A stretch of DNA of 64,000 nt, from the NCBI RefSeq assembly GCF_031846385.1, contig NZ_JAVRHV010000009.1, positions 18,489 to 82,488 of the forward strand, written 5' to 3'. How positions within the stretch are numbered: the first letter of the stretch is position 1; each line of letters opens with the position of its first letter. The notes under the pieces were generated by a model that worked only from the letters and a program-made list of their open reading frames with translations, did not search any database and had not been told where the DNA came from. The DNA is from Urechidicola vernalis (GTDB taxonomy: Bacteria; Bacteroidota; Bacteroidia; Flavobacteriales; Flavobacteriaceae). A program made the translations under genes and the position numbers. Below, piece by piece: positions 25,701 through 34,042 of this stretch.

Positions 25701-28524
25701 TACGATAAATTCTTCAACAGCGGATTCATATCAATGGGAAACAACTACTGACGGAATAAATTGGACACCTCTAATTAATGACGCTTTGTATTCAGGGGTA
25801 CAATCGAATACCCTAACTATTGGAGCAAGTCCTTTAATGTTAAACACTTCTAAATATCGGGTACTTCTTGTCCGAGCTGGCAATAGTTGTAATTTATATT
25901 CCGATGAAATTGAATTATCCGTTATTAAACTTCCTATTGCCGCAACACCGTCAGATATGATCCTATGTGATGACGATAATAATGGCACCATGCCTTTTAT
26001 TTTAAGCAATCAAAATGGAGTAATAAATGCTGATCCGACAATGTCTATTACTTATCATAGTTCACAAAACGACGCAGATCTTAATTTAAATCCAATTTCA
26101 GGCCCTTACGAAAGTGGTAATGCTATTATTTATGCTCGAGTTGAGAACACACTAAACACCACTTGTTTTGATACAACATCTTTCAATCTTCAGGTATTTG
26201 AGAGCCCTTTTCCACTCGACAGTTCCTCAATTTCTAATCTAGGAAAATGTGATAACAATTCAGTTGGAAACGATACGGATGGAATTATCATTTTCGATTT
26301 AACACAAAAAGAAACTGAAATTTTAAACGGTCAATCTTCGACAAATTTTAACCTTCGTTATTTTACAGATTCAAACCTTACTGTGGCAAGTGAAATATTG
26401 ACACCTACCTCATTCCAAAACTCGGTTAGAAACTTACAAACAATATATGTTATAGTTTCAAATAATTTAGAACCAAGTTGTTATACAGATACATCATTTC
26501 AAGTAGAAGTTTTTGAATTGCCCAATGTAAGCACACCAAATTTATACGCGCAATGCGATGATGCTTCCAATGACGGAATTGCATCCTTTAATTTAGAATT
26601 ACCAAGTATAAAAGAAGAAATTAACCCCAATTATATTTCTGAAAACTTAACGTTTACCTTTTACAATTCGTTAGTTGATGCAAAAAACGGAATCAATCAA
26701 ATAACAAATTCAGCAAGTTACATCAACACAAATCCTTTTGTAACTGAGGTGGTATGGATACGAATAGAAAATCCAAATGGATGCTATAGAACAGAAACCA
26801 TTTCGTTAGAAGTTAATCCATCAAGTGCCGCACTTTCAAACTACAATCCAGCACCAATGTATAAATGTGATGATGGAACGAACATTAGAGACGGTATTTC
26901 AACTTTCGATTTAAGTCCAATTCAAAATCACATTTCAAATACTATTTTTTCCACATTTAATGTTTCTGTACATTTCTTCGAGAGTTTACTTGATGCTGAA
27001 CTTGAAACGAATGAAATTACAAACATTAGTACTCATCAAAATACGAACGCTCCAACAGCACAAAGTATATGGGTTAGAGTTAAAAGTGATTTAGGAAATA
27101 ACTGTTTAGGCTTGCAAGAGTTTACAAATCTAATAAATGTAGAAGCTTTGCCGTTTGCAACGCTAATAAATGAATATAAAGAATGTGATAATGACCAAGA
27201 TGGAGTTTTCCTTTTTAACACATCTACTTTAGAAAATGATATCTTAAACGGTCAAGACCCATCAACTATTACAATTAATTATTTCGATGCAAGCGGTAAT
27301 CCTCTAACCGACAATATCGGAACCGGCATCAACAGTCCATTTCCAAATAGTTTTTTAACTGTTTCTCAAACCGTCCATTATACTTTAACCAACAACAGTA
27401 CTAACGATCCCAATGGTGCATGTACCGATAGTAATACAGTTCAATTTACAGTTGATTTATTACCAATAAATAATACTGTAATAATCTCTCCTATTTGCGA
27501 CCCGAATCCAGACGACGGTTTATTACTTGCACAATTTGATACTTCAAATCTAGAAACAACTATTGGCGCCCAATCTGGTATGGAAATAAATTATTTCGAT
27601 GCTGCCATGAACCCTTTATTTGACCTTAATGGAAACGCCATTACAAGCCCCTTCCCTAGTAATTTTACAACTGAACCTCAAACTATTAATGTTGTGGTTA
27701 CAAATCCAGCAAACAGAACATGCCCAGTAACAAACAGCATCGATTTCATTATTGATGAATTACCTGAATTCTCTGTTGATTCAACAAGAATAATTTGTGA
27801 ATCTGGACCAAACTCAACCATAACATTAGATGTTTACCAGGATGACCCTTCTGAAGTTTTAGAGTACGAATGGACTGATGAAAATGGAGCATTTGTTTCA
27901 AATGCTACTAGCATCGATATTTCGACTTCTGGAACCTACACTGTTACATTGACAAAAACAAATGGATCTGGTTGCTCAAGATCAAAAGAAATTTATGCAG
28001 TATATTCAGAACAAGCAAAAATTGATTACGACGATATTACCATTGTAGACGACTCGGACAACAACACAATTACCATTAGCACTGAGAACGAAAATTTAGG
28101 CAAAGGTGATTATGAATATTCGCTAGACGATAGTTACGGTCCTTACCAAGACGAACCATTCTTTGATTTTGTTATGCCAGGTATACACACTATTTATATT
28201 AATGATAAAAATGGGTGTGGTATTTCAGAAATTGAAGTATCAGTAATTGGATACCCAAAGTTTTTCACTCCTAATGATGACGGACATAATGATACATGGC
28301 AAGTTTTAGGAATAGATCAAAATTTTTATAGTGCTTCTATCATCTATATTTATGATCGTTTCGGAAAAATCATCACAAAGTTGAATAGCAATCAACAAGG
28401 CTGGGATGGTTATTATAATGGAGTGAAATTACCTGCAGATGATTATTGGTTCTCCGCTCAGTTAATTGATAAAAATGGTGAAGTAAGAAGTCGTAAAGGT
28501 CATTTTAGTCTTATTAGACGTTAA
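22798..28524 (+). CDS. Giant T9SS type B secreted protein with IgGFc-binding-like N-terminus
   Basis: At 1908 residues this is the largest protein in the window. After a signal peptide (about 1-25) comes an IgGFc-binding-protein-like region (about 28-440; YIPPLTSAEFGNANPEDQYI, then FVPPLSCE). Next are an Ig-like stretch, two clusters of acidic Asp/Asn repeats of thrombospondin type 3 style near 542-560 and 757-910 (for example DSDSDGIEDSLDYDSDNDGI), probably Ca2+-binding, and a long array of about 90-residue beta repeats. It ends with the type B T9SS sorting domain (about 1818-1908). The last 140 residues closely match the preceding protein. It is likely surface-anchored and adhesive; host or substrate is unknown. 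Confidence 0.93.
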   Translation: MTSTRFTVLFSIVFFLVAFIQVNGQLSKTHYIPPLTSAEFGNANPEDQYIYLSTPSAANITYTIIPIGEPATNHITGIVSNTSPQEIYIGNGSSQLFMPSSTTSTVTNNKGYIVEAEDVIYVSVRMEAGGGAQAGALVSKGLTALGTTFRVGSFTNENAGTNYLNFVSVMATEDNTVVSFSDLPTGISIKNYTGTTPISITLNEGESYILATNSSENSVNRDGLIGTLVTSDKNIVVNCGSANGSFHNGGGRDYGIDQIVDLSKVGNEYIFVRGDGSDNWENVLIVAHSDNTTININGVSTGITLNAGDYHLIEGNEYNSLGNMYVETSEPVFAYQGLGGSGEANQGMFFVPPLSCETRGNLDNIAQIESIGNTIYSGGLSIVTKTGATVTINNNPISSYASVGPSSVTGNSDYITYKVSGLSGNISVQSDDELYCAYYNYNGFATSGSFYSGFPTPPEINFDAAFVSLGICIPNITLSVANAANFDSFEWYYDDGTGYVATGINTVDYTPTQSGTYKLIGILTCSNLTLESLAVPVSICPDDIDNDGIIDNIDMDNDNDGILNCQESNGDQNINLSNINGGSIPIGGYTYTGTVTTIGNASSTPFKGATDGGFLSEIPSKNGTPTSSLNYDLVFNQNLNLRFEQATSTSLGSGLLTNDEEFVIQVPNTRTVTLLDPDDQLLVDTNYDGVFETGVTQVSSFEIRFKLKDASLPIGSGTFSFLADSIDRFNYTHINNSETSTNQAAFKITATCVKLDSDSDGIEDSLDYDSDNDGITDLIENQGLLLNLSNTDIDNNGLDDVFDINGIPIDSDTDGVLDYLDLDSDNDGIYDIEESVGNALDSDFDGVIDGSNATTVGSNGLEDSLETSPDSGIINYTVLDTDTDTILNYLDLDSDGDNCFDTFEAGFSDVNNDGLLGDVTITVNTKGIVTSASNGYTIPNADYLIFAPILIELQPINTEVCELSNAIITINSSTADSYQWETTTDGINWTPLINDALYSGVQSNTLTIGASPLMLNTSKYRVLLVRAGNSCNLYSDEIELSVIKLPIAATPSDMILCDDDNNGTMPFILSNQNGVINADPTMSITYHSSQNDADLNLNPISGPYESGNAIIYARVENTLNTTCFDTTSFNLQVFESPFPLDSSSISNLGKCDNNSVGNDTDGIIIFDLTQKETEILNGQSSTNFNLRYFTDSNLTVASEILTPTSFQNSVRNLQTIYVIVSNNLEPSCYTDTSFQVEVFELPNVSTPNLYAQCDDASNDGIASFNLELPSIKEEINPNYISENLTFTFYNSLVDAKNGINQITNSASYINTNPFVTEVVWIRIENPNGCYRTETISLEVNPSSAALSNYNPAPMYKCDDGTNIRDGISTFDLSPIQNHISNTIFSTFNVSVHFFESLLDAELETNEITNISTHQNTNAPTAQSIWVRVKSDLGNNCLGLQEFTNLINVEALPFATLINEYKECDNDQDGVFLFNTSTLENDILNGQDPSTITINYFDASGNPLTDNIGTGINSPFPNSFLTVSQTVHYTLTNNSTNDPNGACTDSNTVQFTVDLLPINNTVIISPICDPNPDDGLLLAQFDTSNLETTIGAQSGMEINYFDAAMNPLFDLNGNAITSPFPSNFTTEPQTINVVVTNPANRTCPVTNSIDFIIDELPEFSVDSTRIICESGPNSTITLDVYQDDPSEVLEYEWTDENGAFVSNATSIDISTSGTYTVTLTKTNGSGCSRSKEIYAVYSEQAKIDYDDITIVDDSDNNTITISTENENLGKGDYEYSLDDSYGPYQDEPFFDFVMPGIHTIYINDKNGCGISEIEVSVIGYPKFFTPNDDGHNDTWQVLGIDQNFYSASIIYIYDRFGKIITKLNSNQQGWDGYYNGVKLPADDYWFSAQLIDKNGEVRSRKGHFSLIRR

Positions 28525-28525
28525 A

Positions 28526-29983
28526 TTATTTTTTAATCACCTGATTAATCAATTCATTAACATCTTTAGAAATTCTCAACTTATATACTATAATTACATA
28601 CAATAGAATTACAACTGCGCTTTTTAACCCAATATTTACAATAGATATAAACGGAAAGTCTACAAAATAAAAAATTCCAAATATTGCGGTTATGACGGCA
28701 ATAATATAAATCGTTTCTTTAGCAAAAGGCTGCATCTTTAATTTACGCTTTAAATATAAAACCTTAATCGTACTAAAAACAACAACTGTCATTAAGGTTG
28801 CCCAAGCAGCTCCATTTATGCCTAAAAGCCGAATTAGAAAATGATTCAAGACAATTACCGTTCCTGCCATTCCTAATGAAAAATAAAAGAACATTCTATA
28901 GTATTTTGAATTCGTAAGAATTGCACCGTTTGTTCCTAAAGCCAACTTATATAATTCTGAACACGATATTATCAAAACAACAGAAATAGCAATTGCATAT
29001 TGCCCCTCTCCAATAATTTTATAAATATCGTTAATGTTCAAGTTGATTAGTAAAAACAACAATCCACCAACTACAAGTAAATTTATAGAACTCTGTTTGT
29101 ATAACGTTTTTACTTTTCTCAATTCATTCTCATTCAAATCCTTTGCCGTAATAGGATTTGTAATTTGCTGCATGGCTCTATTGGGAATCGCAACTGTAGA
29201 TGCAATAAATACTGCCACTCCGTAAAATGCCAAATTTGCTAATTCTTCTACTTGCGGAATCATAAACTTATCAATCTCTAATAAAATAGAACCCGCTGAA
29301 CCTGCCAAAATCAGGTACATTGAATATCGCAAAATCTCCACAAAATTTTTTGGTTTCGTAAATGTCAATGTTGGCCTATAAATTGACAGCGCATAAACCA
29401 ACATTACTAACATACGCGCAAAATATAGCGATACAACGCCATAGATAAATTCTTCTGGATTCAACCACTTAAAATAAACGCAAAAAAGTAAAACTGTAAC
29501 ACCAATTCTGACAAAGATCTCCTTTATAAAACTTCCAAAAACAGAATTCATTTGAACTTTAGCCCAAGAATAAAAGACTTCGAAATAGCCCATAAAAATG
29601 GCTGTAAAAAATATGAGGTATGTATAATCTTTAATCAATTCATTTTTTACCGATAAAAATTTTGCTATAGTTTCATATGCTAATCCACCAAATATTCCAA
29701 GAGGAATAATTACAAGTAACGGAATAATCAATGACCAGGTTAATAAGGAATCTTGATCTTGTTTTGTTTTGTACGATGAAAAGTACTTTACCACAGAGTG
29801 TTGCATTCCAAAAACCAATAATGGAAGTAGCAAAACCGAAGTAGAAAGTAAAAATATAATGAGTCCGTAGTATTCATCGGACAAAAATTTGGTATATAAT
29901 AAAATGGTATTAATGCCACCAATAGTAAATCCTAGAATTAGGATTAAGGTATTTCTAATTGACTGACTTAATACAATTCCCAA
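28526..29983 (-). CDS. Polysaccharide flippase (Wzx/MATE-like)
   Basis: A 485-residue integral membrane protein with about 12-14 hydrophobic segments and the N-terminus of oligosaccharide flippases (SQSIRNTLILILGFTIGGIN). Such proteins flip undecaprenyl-linked sugar units across the inner membrane. It is the last gene of a leftward operon that also encodes WecB, two glycosyltransferases, a methyltransferase and YfhO, and starts 3 bp after wecB ends. It converges with the giant T9SS gene with one base between stop codons and no visible terminator. Confidence 0.9.
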   Translation of the reverse strand: MGIVLSQSIRNTLILILGFTIGGINTILLYTKFLSDEYYGLIIFLLSTSVLLLPLLVFGMQHSVVKYFSSYKTKQDQDSLLTWSLIIPLLVIIPLGIFGGLAYETIAKFLSVKNELIKDYTYLIFFTAIFMGYFEVFYSWAKVQMNSVFGSFIKEIFVRIGVTVLLFCVYFKWLNPEEFIYGVVSLYFARMLVMLVYALSIYRPTLTFTKPKNFVEILRYSMYLILAGSAGSILLEIDKFMIPQVEELANLAFYGVAVFIASTVAIPNRAMQQITNPITAKDLNENELRKVKTLYKQSSINLLVVGGLLFLLINLNINDIYKIIGEGQYAIAISVVLIISCSELYKLALGTNGAILTNSKYYRMFFYFSLGMAGTVIVLNHFLIRLLGINGAAWATLMTVVVFSTIKVLYLKRKLKMQPFAKETIYIIAVITAIFGIFYFVDFPFISIVNIGLKSAVVILLYVIIVYKLRISKDVNELINQVIKK

Positions 29984-29986
29984 ATC

Positions 29987-31075
29987 TTAATTGCTTAAAA
30001 GTTGAATTATTTCTGAATGAATTTTATCGCCAACTTTATCTCCATAAAGTTCTAAACTAAAATCTGATTTTACATTCTGGAACAACTCAAAAGATACATT
30101 CATCTCTTTAGGATTACTTCCTACAATTATAGCAAATCCATTTGAAACAAGTTCTACCCATTCAGTTTCTTCCCTTGCAATTAAGCAATGTTTCTTATTA
30201 AAAAATGCTTCTTTTTGAAGTCCACCGCTATCGGTAACAACCAAGTTACAATTCTTCAATAATTCCAACATATCGAAATACCCAACTGGTTCAATAAATT
30301 TAATATCAAAATTCAAATTGTTTTGTTTCAATATTTTTCTTGTTCTTGGGTGTAATGGTAATACAACTTGCTTTTTTTTCGAAATTTCCTCTAGCCCAAT
30401 GAATATACCTTTCAATTTTTCAAGGTCATCCGTGTTTTCTTGACGGTGAATTGTGGCCAAAACAAAATTATCCTTAACCAATTCTAAATCCGATATAATA
30501 CTAGATTTTTCTCCAGATGTCTTACTATAAAAATCCACCGCATCTTTCATAATATCGCCAGATTTCACAACATTTATTGGAAGATTTTCAAAGCCTTCAG
30601 AATCTAAATTTTCAATTGCTGTATCCGTTGGGCAAAGCAATAAATCCGAAATTCGATCTGTTAGAATTCTATTTACTTCTTCGGGCATTTCCATGTTAAA
30701 TGAGCGCAAACCGGCTTCTATATGAACAACTTTAATATGCATCTTTTTTGCAGTTAGTGCCCCAGCAATTGTAGAATTGGTATCTCCATAAACCACAACT
30801 GCATCTGGTTTTTCACAGAATAGAATCTCCTCTAAATTCTCCATCATTTGCCCAGTCATTGCACCATGCCCTAATCCATTAATCTGTAAATTATATTTTG
30901 GCTTAGGAATTTCCATTTCAGTAAAAAACACTTCGCTCATATTATTATCGTAATGCTGACCAGTATGCACAATGACCTCTTCTATTTTCTTATGAGAAGC
31001 AATAACTCTACTTAAAACGGCTGCTTTTACAAATTGTGGTCTTGCTCCTAAAATAGTAACAATTTTCTTCATCAA
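29987..31075 (-). CDS. wecB: UDP-N-acetylglucosamine 2-epimerase, non-hydrolysing
   Basis: WecB interconverts UDP-GlcNAc and UDP-ManNAc for surface polysaccharide synthesis. The 362-residue protein has family landmarks: ILGARPQFVKAAVLSR at the start, EVIVHTGQHYDNNMSEVF, VVVYGDTNSTIAGAL, HIEAGLRSFNMEMPEEVNR, TIHRQENTD and DSGGLQKEAFF. The start overlaps the upstream glycosyltransferase gene by four bases (ATGA), placing it firmly in the polysaccharide operon. The presence of a flippase downstream suggests the ManNAc unit enters an exported glycan. Confidence 0.95.
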   Translation of the reverse strand: MMKKIVTILGARPQFVKAAVLSRVIASHKKIEEVIVHTGQHYDNNMSEVFFTEMEIPKPKYNLQINGLGHGAMTGQMMENLEEILFCEKPDAVVVYGDTNSTIAGALTAKKMHIKVVHIEAGLRSFNMEMPEEVNRILTDRISDLLLCPTDTAIENLDSEGFENLPINVVKSGDIMKDAVDFYSKTSGEKSSIISDLELVKDNFVLATIHRQENTDDLEKLKGIFIGLEEISKKKQVVLPLHPRTRKILKQNNLNFDIKFIEPVGYFDMLELLKNCNLVVTDSGGLQKEAFFNKKHCLIAREETEWVELVSNGFAIIVGSNPKEMNVSFELFQNVKSDFSLELYGDKVGDKIHSEIIQLLSN

Positions 31076-32331
31076 AGTTCTTTTAGTATTGTACTCAATT
31101 GTTGCGTTAAATTTCGTCTATGATATTGTTCCACTCCAATTGAATTACAAGTTAACGTATTTGATTTATATGCAGTATACAAATCTAATATAGTCGATTT
31201 CAACAATCTCTTTTCTTCAAAATTAATAATAGTTCCGGCTTTTGTTTTTTCAAGAATTTGCGCCAAATCACCATCGGTTGGACCAATTGCTAAAATAGGC
31301 CGTTTTGCCAATAGATATTCAAATATCTTTCCTGTTATAATTCCTTTGGCACTTGGCACTTTGTTTACTGCCAAAAGCAATACTTGTGAAGATTGTTGTA
31401 TTTCTTGCACTTCAGAATGTGGAATGTAAGAAGCAAACTCAACATTTTCATCTAATGCATTAGCAGAAATACTTACCTTACAACTTTGCGCAACCTTTCC
31501 TACCAATTTAATATTTAAATTTTCAGAAAACCCATTCACTTCAGTCTTTAATTCATTTAAAACTTCCCAAAGTATTTCCGGATTTCTATCGTTATTCATT
31601 AAACCAATATGAGTGATCGAAAACTCTTTATCAAGTTTGTTTTCGCCCTTTATTTCGGCTGAATCATATCCATTGCTTACAACATAAATATTGTCATTAA
31701 ATTTATCATAATTTAATTTCATCGTTTCTCCAACAACCAAAACAGCATCTGAATTTTCTAAAACTTTCTGCTCCAGTTTTTCGTGTTTTTGAATCGATTT
31801 ATGAGTTAACGGTAATTGATGAAAGTAATCTATATCTGTCCAAGGATCTCTAAAATCAGAAACCCATTTCACACCTAATTTTTCTTTTAATTGCATGCCG
31901 ATTAAATGCAAACTATGTGGTGGACCTGTAGAAATGATGACATCAACAGGATCTTCTTTTAAATACGTTGATAAATATTTTACAGAAGGTTGTATCCAAA
32001 ATTTACGCGCATCAGGAATAAAATAATTAGCACGGATATATTGCATGATTTTACCAATGACACTCGGGTTCTTATCTAAAAAACCTGCACTTGTCTGCTT
32101 CTTCTTACCAAGTAAGTTATTAGGCTCCCAAATCGGTTGCTGAATAACTTCAACTCCTTCTGGAATATCGCTTTGTAAACTAAAATCCAATAACGGATAA
32201 TTAGGATCTTTAACCGTATACACAACTGGCTCAATGTTAAATTCTCTCAGATACTTAACAAACTTCAACCAACGTTGAACGCCACTACCACCAGCAGGTG
32301 GCCAATAATATGTAAGAATTAAAACTTTCAA
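31072..32331 (-). CDS. Glycosyltransferase, GT4-like
   Basis: A 419-residue GT-B-fold glycosyltransferase. The N-terminus LILTYYWPPAGGSGVQRWLK is typical of flavobacterial GT4 enzymes, and the C-terminal donor domain has GKIFEYLLAKRPILAIGP with the E-x7-E-like region. The sugar donor and acceptor are unknown. It overlaps both neighbours by four bases and so is translationally coupled within the polysaccharide operon. Confidence 0.9.
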   Translation of the reverse strand: MKVLILTYYWPPAGGSGVQRWLKFVKYLREFNIEPVVYTVKDPNYPLLDFSLQSDIPEGVEVIQQPIWEPNNLLGKKKQTSAGFLDKNPSVIGKIMQYIRANYFIPDARKFWIQPSVKYLSTYLKEDPVDVIISTGPPHSLHLIGMQLKEKLGVKWVSDFRDPWTDIDYFHQLPLTHKSIQKHEKLEQKVLENSDAVLVVGETMKLNYDKFNDNIYVVSNGYDSAEIKGENKLDKEFSITHIGLMNNDRNPEILWEVLNELKTEVNGFSENLNIKLVGKVAQSCKVSISANALDENVEFASYIPHSEVQEIQQSSQVLLLAVNKVPSAKGIITGKIFEYLLAKRPILAIGPTDGDLAQILEKTKAGTIINFEEKRLLKSTILDLYTAYKSNTLTCNSIGVEQYHRRNLTQQLSTILKEL

Positions 32332-33518
32332 GATTTTATATCTGAGTACAATTTAATCAATTCTTTCGAAGTTTTTTCCCAATAAAATTCGTTTTGAACA
32401 AAGTATTTGCCGTTTTCACCTAGCTTTATTCTATATCCATCATTTGCATAAAGTTCATTTACTTTCAATGCAAAATCTTCACTATCTCTTTCTTTATGAA
32501 TTAAACCCGCATTTGCATGTTCTATAACATTCTTTTGTGCTTTAACATCGCTCACTAAAACAGGTTTTCCAAAACTCATGTACTGAAATATTTTATTTGC
32601 ATATGTTGTATCATGATGGCGATTCTGATGCAAAGGTGATATGCAAATAGCACTCGAACTTATATAACTAGCAAAGGTAGATGCATCCTGCCATCCTCTA
32701 AAATCAACATAATTCTCAAGACTAAGGTCTTTAACTTGTTGCAGTAAATTAGAATCGTTTGTACTTGCTCCAACAATTACCAATAGAATTTCGGGAATAT
32801 CATTCTTTAAACTATGCAAAGTGGCAATGGCTGTAGAAAGTCCTCTCCTATCCCCTGTATCTCCAATGTAAAGCAATACAAACTTGTTATCAAATTCTTT
32901 TACCAAATTAGCATCAATTTTAGGGGCTTTAAAAAATCCCTTTCGGACTGTATTTGGAACAACACATATATCATTTGAAACAATATGTGTTCTACTTAAG
33001 ATTTCTTCTCTGGCCTCATTGGTTACGACAACCACCTTTTTCGCTTTATTTACAAACACCTCTTCTTTATTTTTCCACACTTTTGGGCTTATCAAATATT
33101 TCCCTGGAAAGGTCTTTAAATGTGGATAAAACTTCATAATTTCTGGTCTGTTCTCATGTAAATCTAAGACAGTAGGCAACTGAAATTGCTTATTAGCATT
33201 AAAAACTGCTTGGGCAATTTGAATATCATGAATATGAATAACTTCGATATTATTCTCGCTTAGGAAATACCCTATTTTCTTTTCCATTATCTTGGAGTAA
33301 AATGGAAAAGAATAAGCCAAAGCAGACAACTTATACTCTAATTTAGAAGAGGAAAACCGACAAACATTAATCCCGTTAACTTTTTCTTGCAACGGATATT
33401 TATCATAAGACAAACAGAATAAAAATACTTGATGCCCTGCTTCTATTAAAGAAATCGCCTCATTTTCCACACGAGGATCCGGTGGAAACTGTTTGTCTAA
33501 AATCATCCCGATTCTCAT
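32328..33518 (-). CDS. Glycosyltransferase, GT4 family
   Basis: A 396-residue GT-B glycosyltransferase with KQFPPDPRVENEAISLIEAG near the start, an IHIHDIQIAQ segment, LLYIGDTGDRRGLSTAIATL at the donor-domain start, and FQYMSFGKPVLVSD near 325. I start at ATG 33518 (MRIGMILDK); a TTG one codon upstream is rejected. The start shares bases with the upstream methyltransferase stop (ATGA). Specificity is unknown. Confidence 0.91.
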   Translation of the reverse strand: MRIGMILDKQFPPDPRVENEAISLIEAGHQVFLFCLSYDKYPLQEKVNGINVCRFSSSKLEYKLSALAYSFPFYSKIMEKKIGYFLSENNIEVIHIHDIQIAQAVFNANKQFQLPTVLDLHENRPEIMKFYPHLKTFPGKYLISPKVWKNKEEVFVNKAKKVVVVTNEAREEILSRTHIVSNDICVVPNTVRKGFFKAPKIDANLVKEFDNKFVLLYIGDTGDRRGLSTAIATLHSLKNDIPEILLVIVGASTNDSNLLQQVKDLSLENYVDFRGWQDASTFASYISSSAICISPLHQNRHHDTTYANKIFQYMSFGKPVLVSDVKAQKNVIEHANAGLIHKERDSEDFALKVNELYANDGYRIKLGENGKYFVQNEFYWEKTSKELIKLYSDIKS

Positions 33519-34042
33519 CAATCAGATTTTTTTTCAGCATAAACGGCGTAATATCTTGGAGTAAACTTTCTTAAAATTGGTCGAATACCAATTTTATTAA
33601 TTGGGCTAGTCCATTTTAATGTTTTCTTAATTTCCCAACCCGATTTTTCTAACAACCAATCGAATTGCCAATCTTCAAATTCATGGTAATGTCTATCCCA
33701 TTTATCCGTTTTAGATCTATAGGCTTTTGCGAACCATAAGTTCAAAGGAATAGAAGCGACTATCTTAGTACTTTCTATCTCTCTTAATACATTAAACGGG
33801 GCAATTAAATGTTCAAAAATCTCAAAAGCTGTAACAGCATCTACTTTATGTTTCCTAACAATTTCAGGCAATAAATCTAGATCTTCTCCTTCTGTATTGA
33901 TCACGGTATAACCATAAGATTCCATTATTTCACTAAATGGGTTTCTCACACCCAAATCTAAAATAGTGGCCGGTGCTGGCAATACCTCTTGTAGAAATTC
34001 TATGGTATGCTTATACCGTTTCTTTGGTAGTTTCTTGTACAT
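33518..34042 (-). CDS. Class I SAM-dependent methyltransferase in polysaccharide operon
   Basis: A 174-residue Rossmann methyltransferase. Motif I appears as ATILDLGVRNPFSEIM, the acidic motif II as VINTEGEDLDL, and a later motif as DAVTAFEIFEHL. Motif I is altered from the usual GxGxG and lacks the second and third glycines. Placement between YfhO and the glycosyltransferases suggests that it methylates a sugar or glycolipid, but that is inference. I start at ATG 34042 (MYKKLPKKRYK); it overlaps the end of yfhO by 32 bp. An ATG six codons further upstream is possible. Confidence 0.8.
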   Translation of the reverse strand: MYKKLPKKRYKHTIEFLQEVLPAPATILDLGVRNPFSEIMESYGYTVINTEGEDLDLLPEIVRKHKVDAVTAFEIFEHLIAPFNVLREIESTKIVASIPLNLWFAKAYRSKTDKWDRHYHEFEDWQFDWLLEKSGWEIKKTLKWTSPINKIGIRPILRKFTPRYYAVYAEKKSD

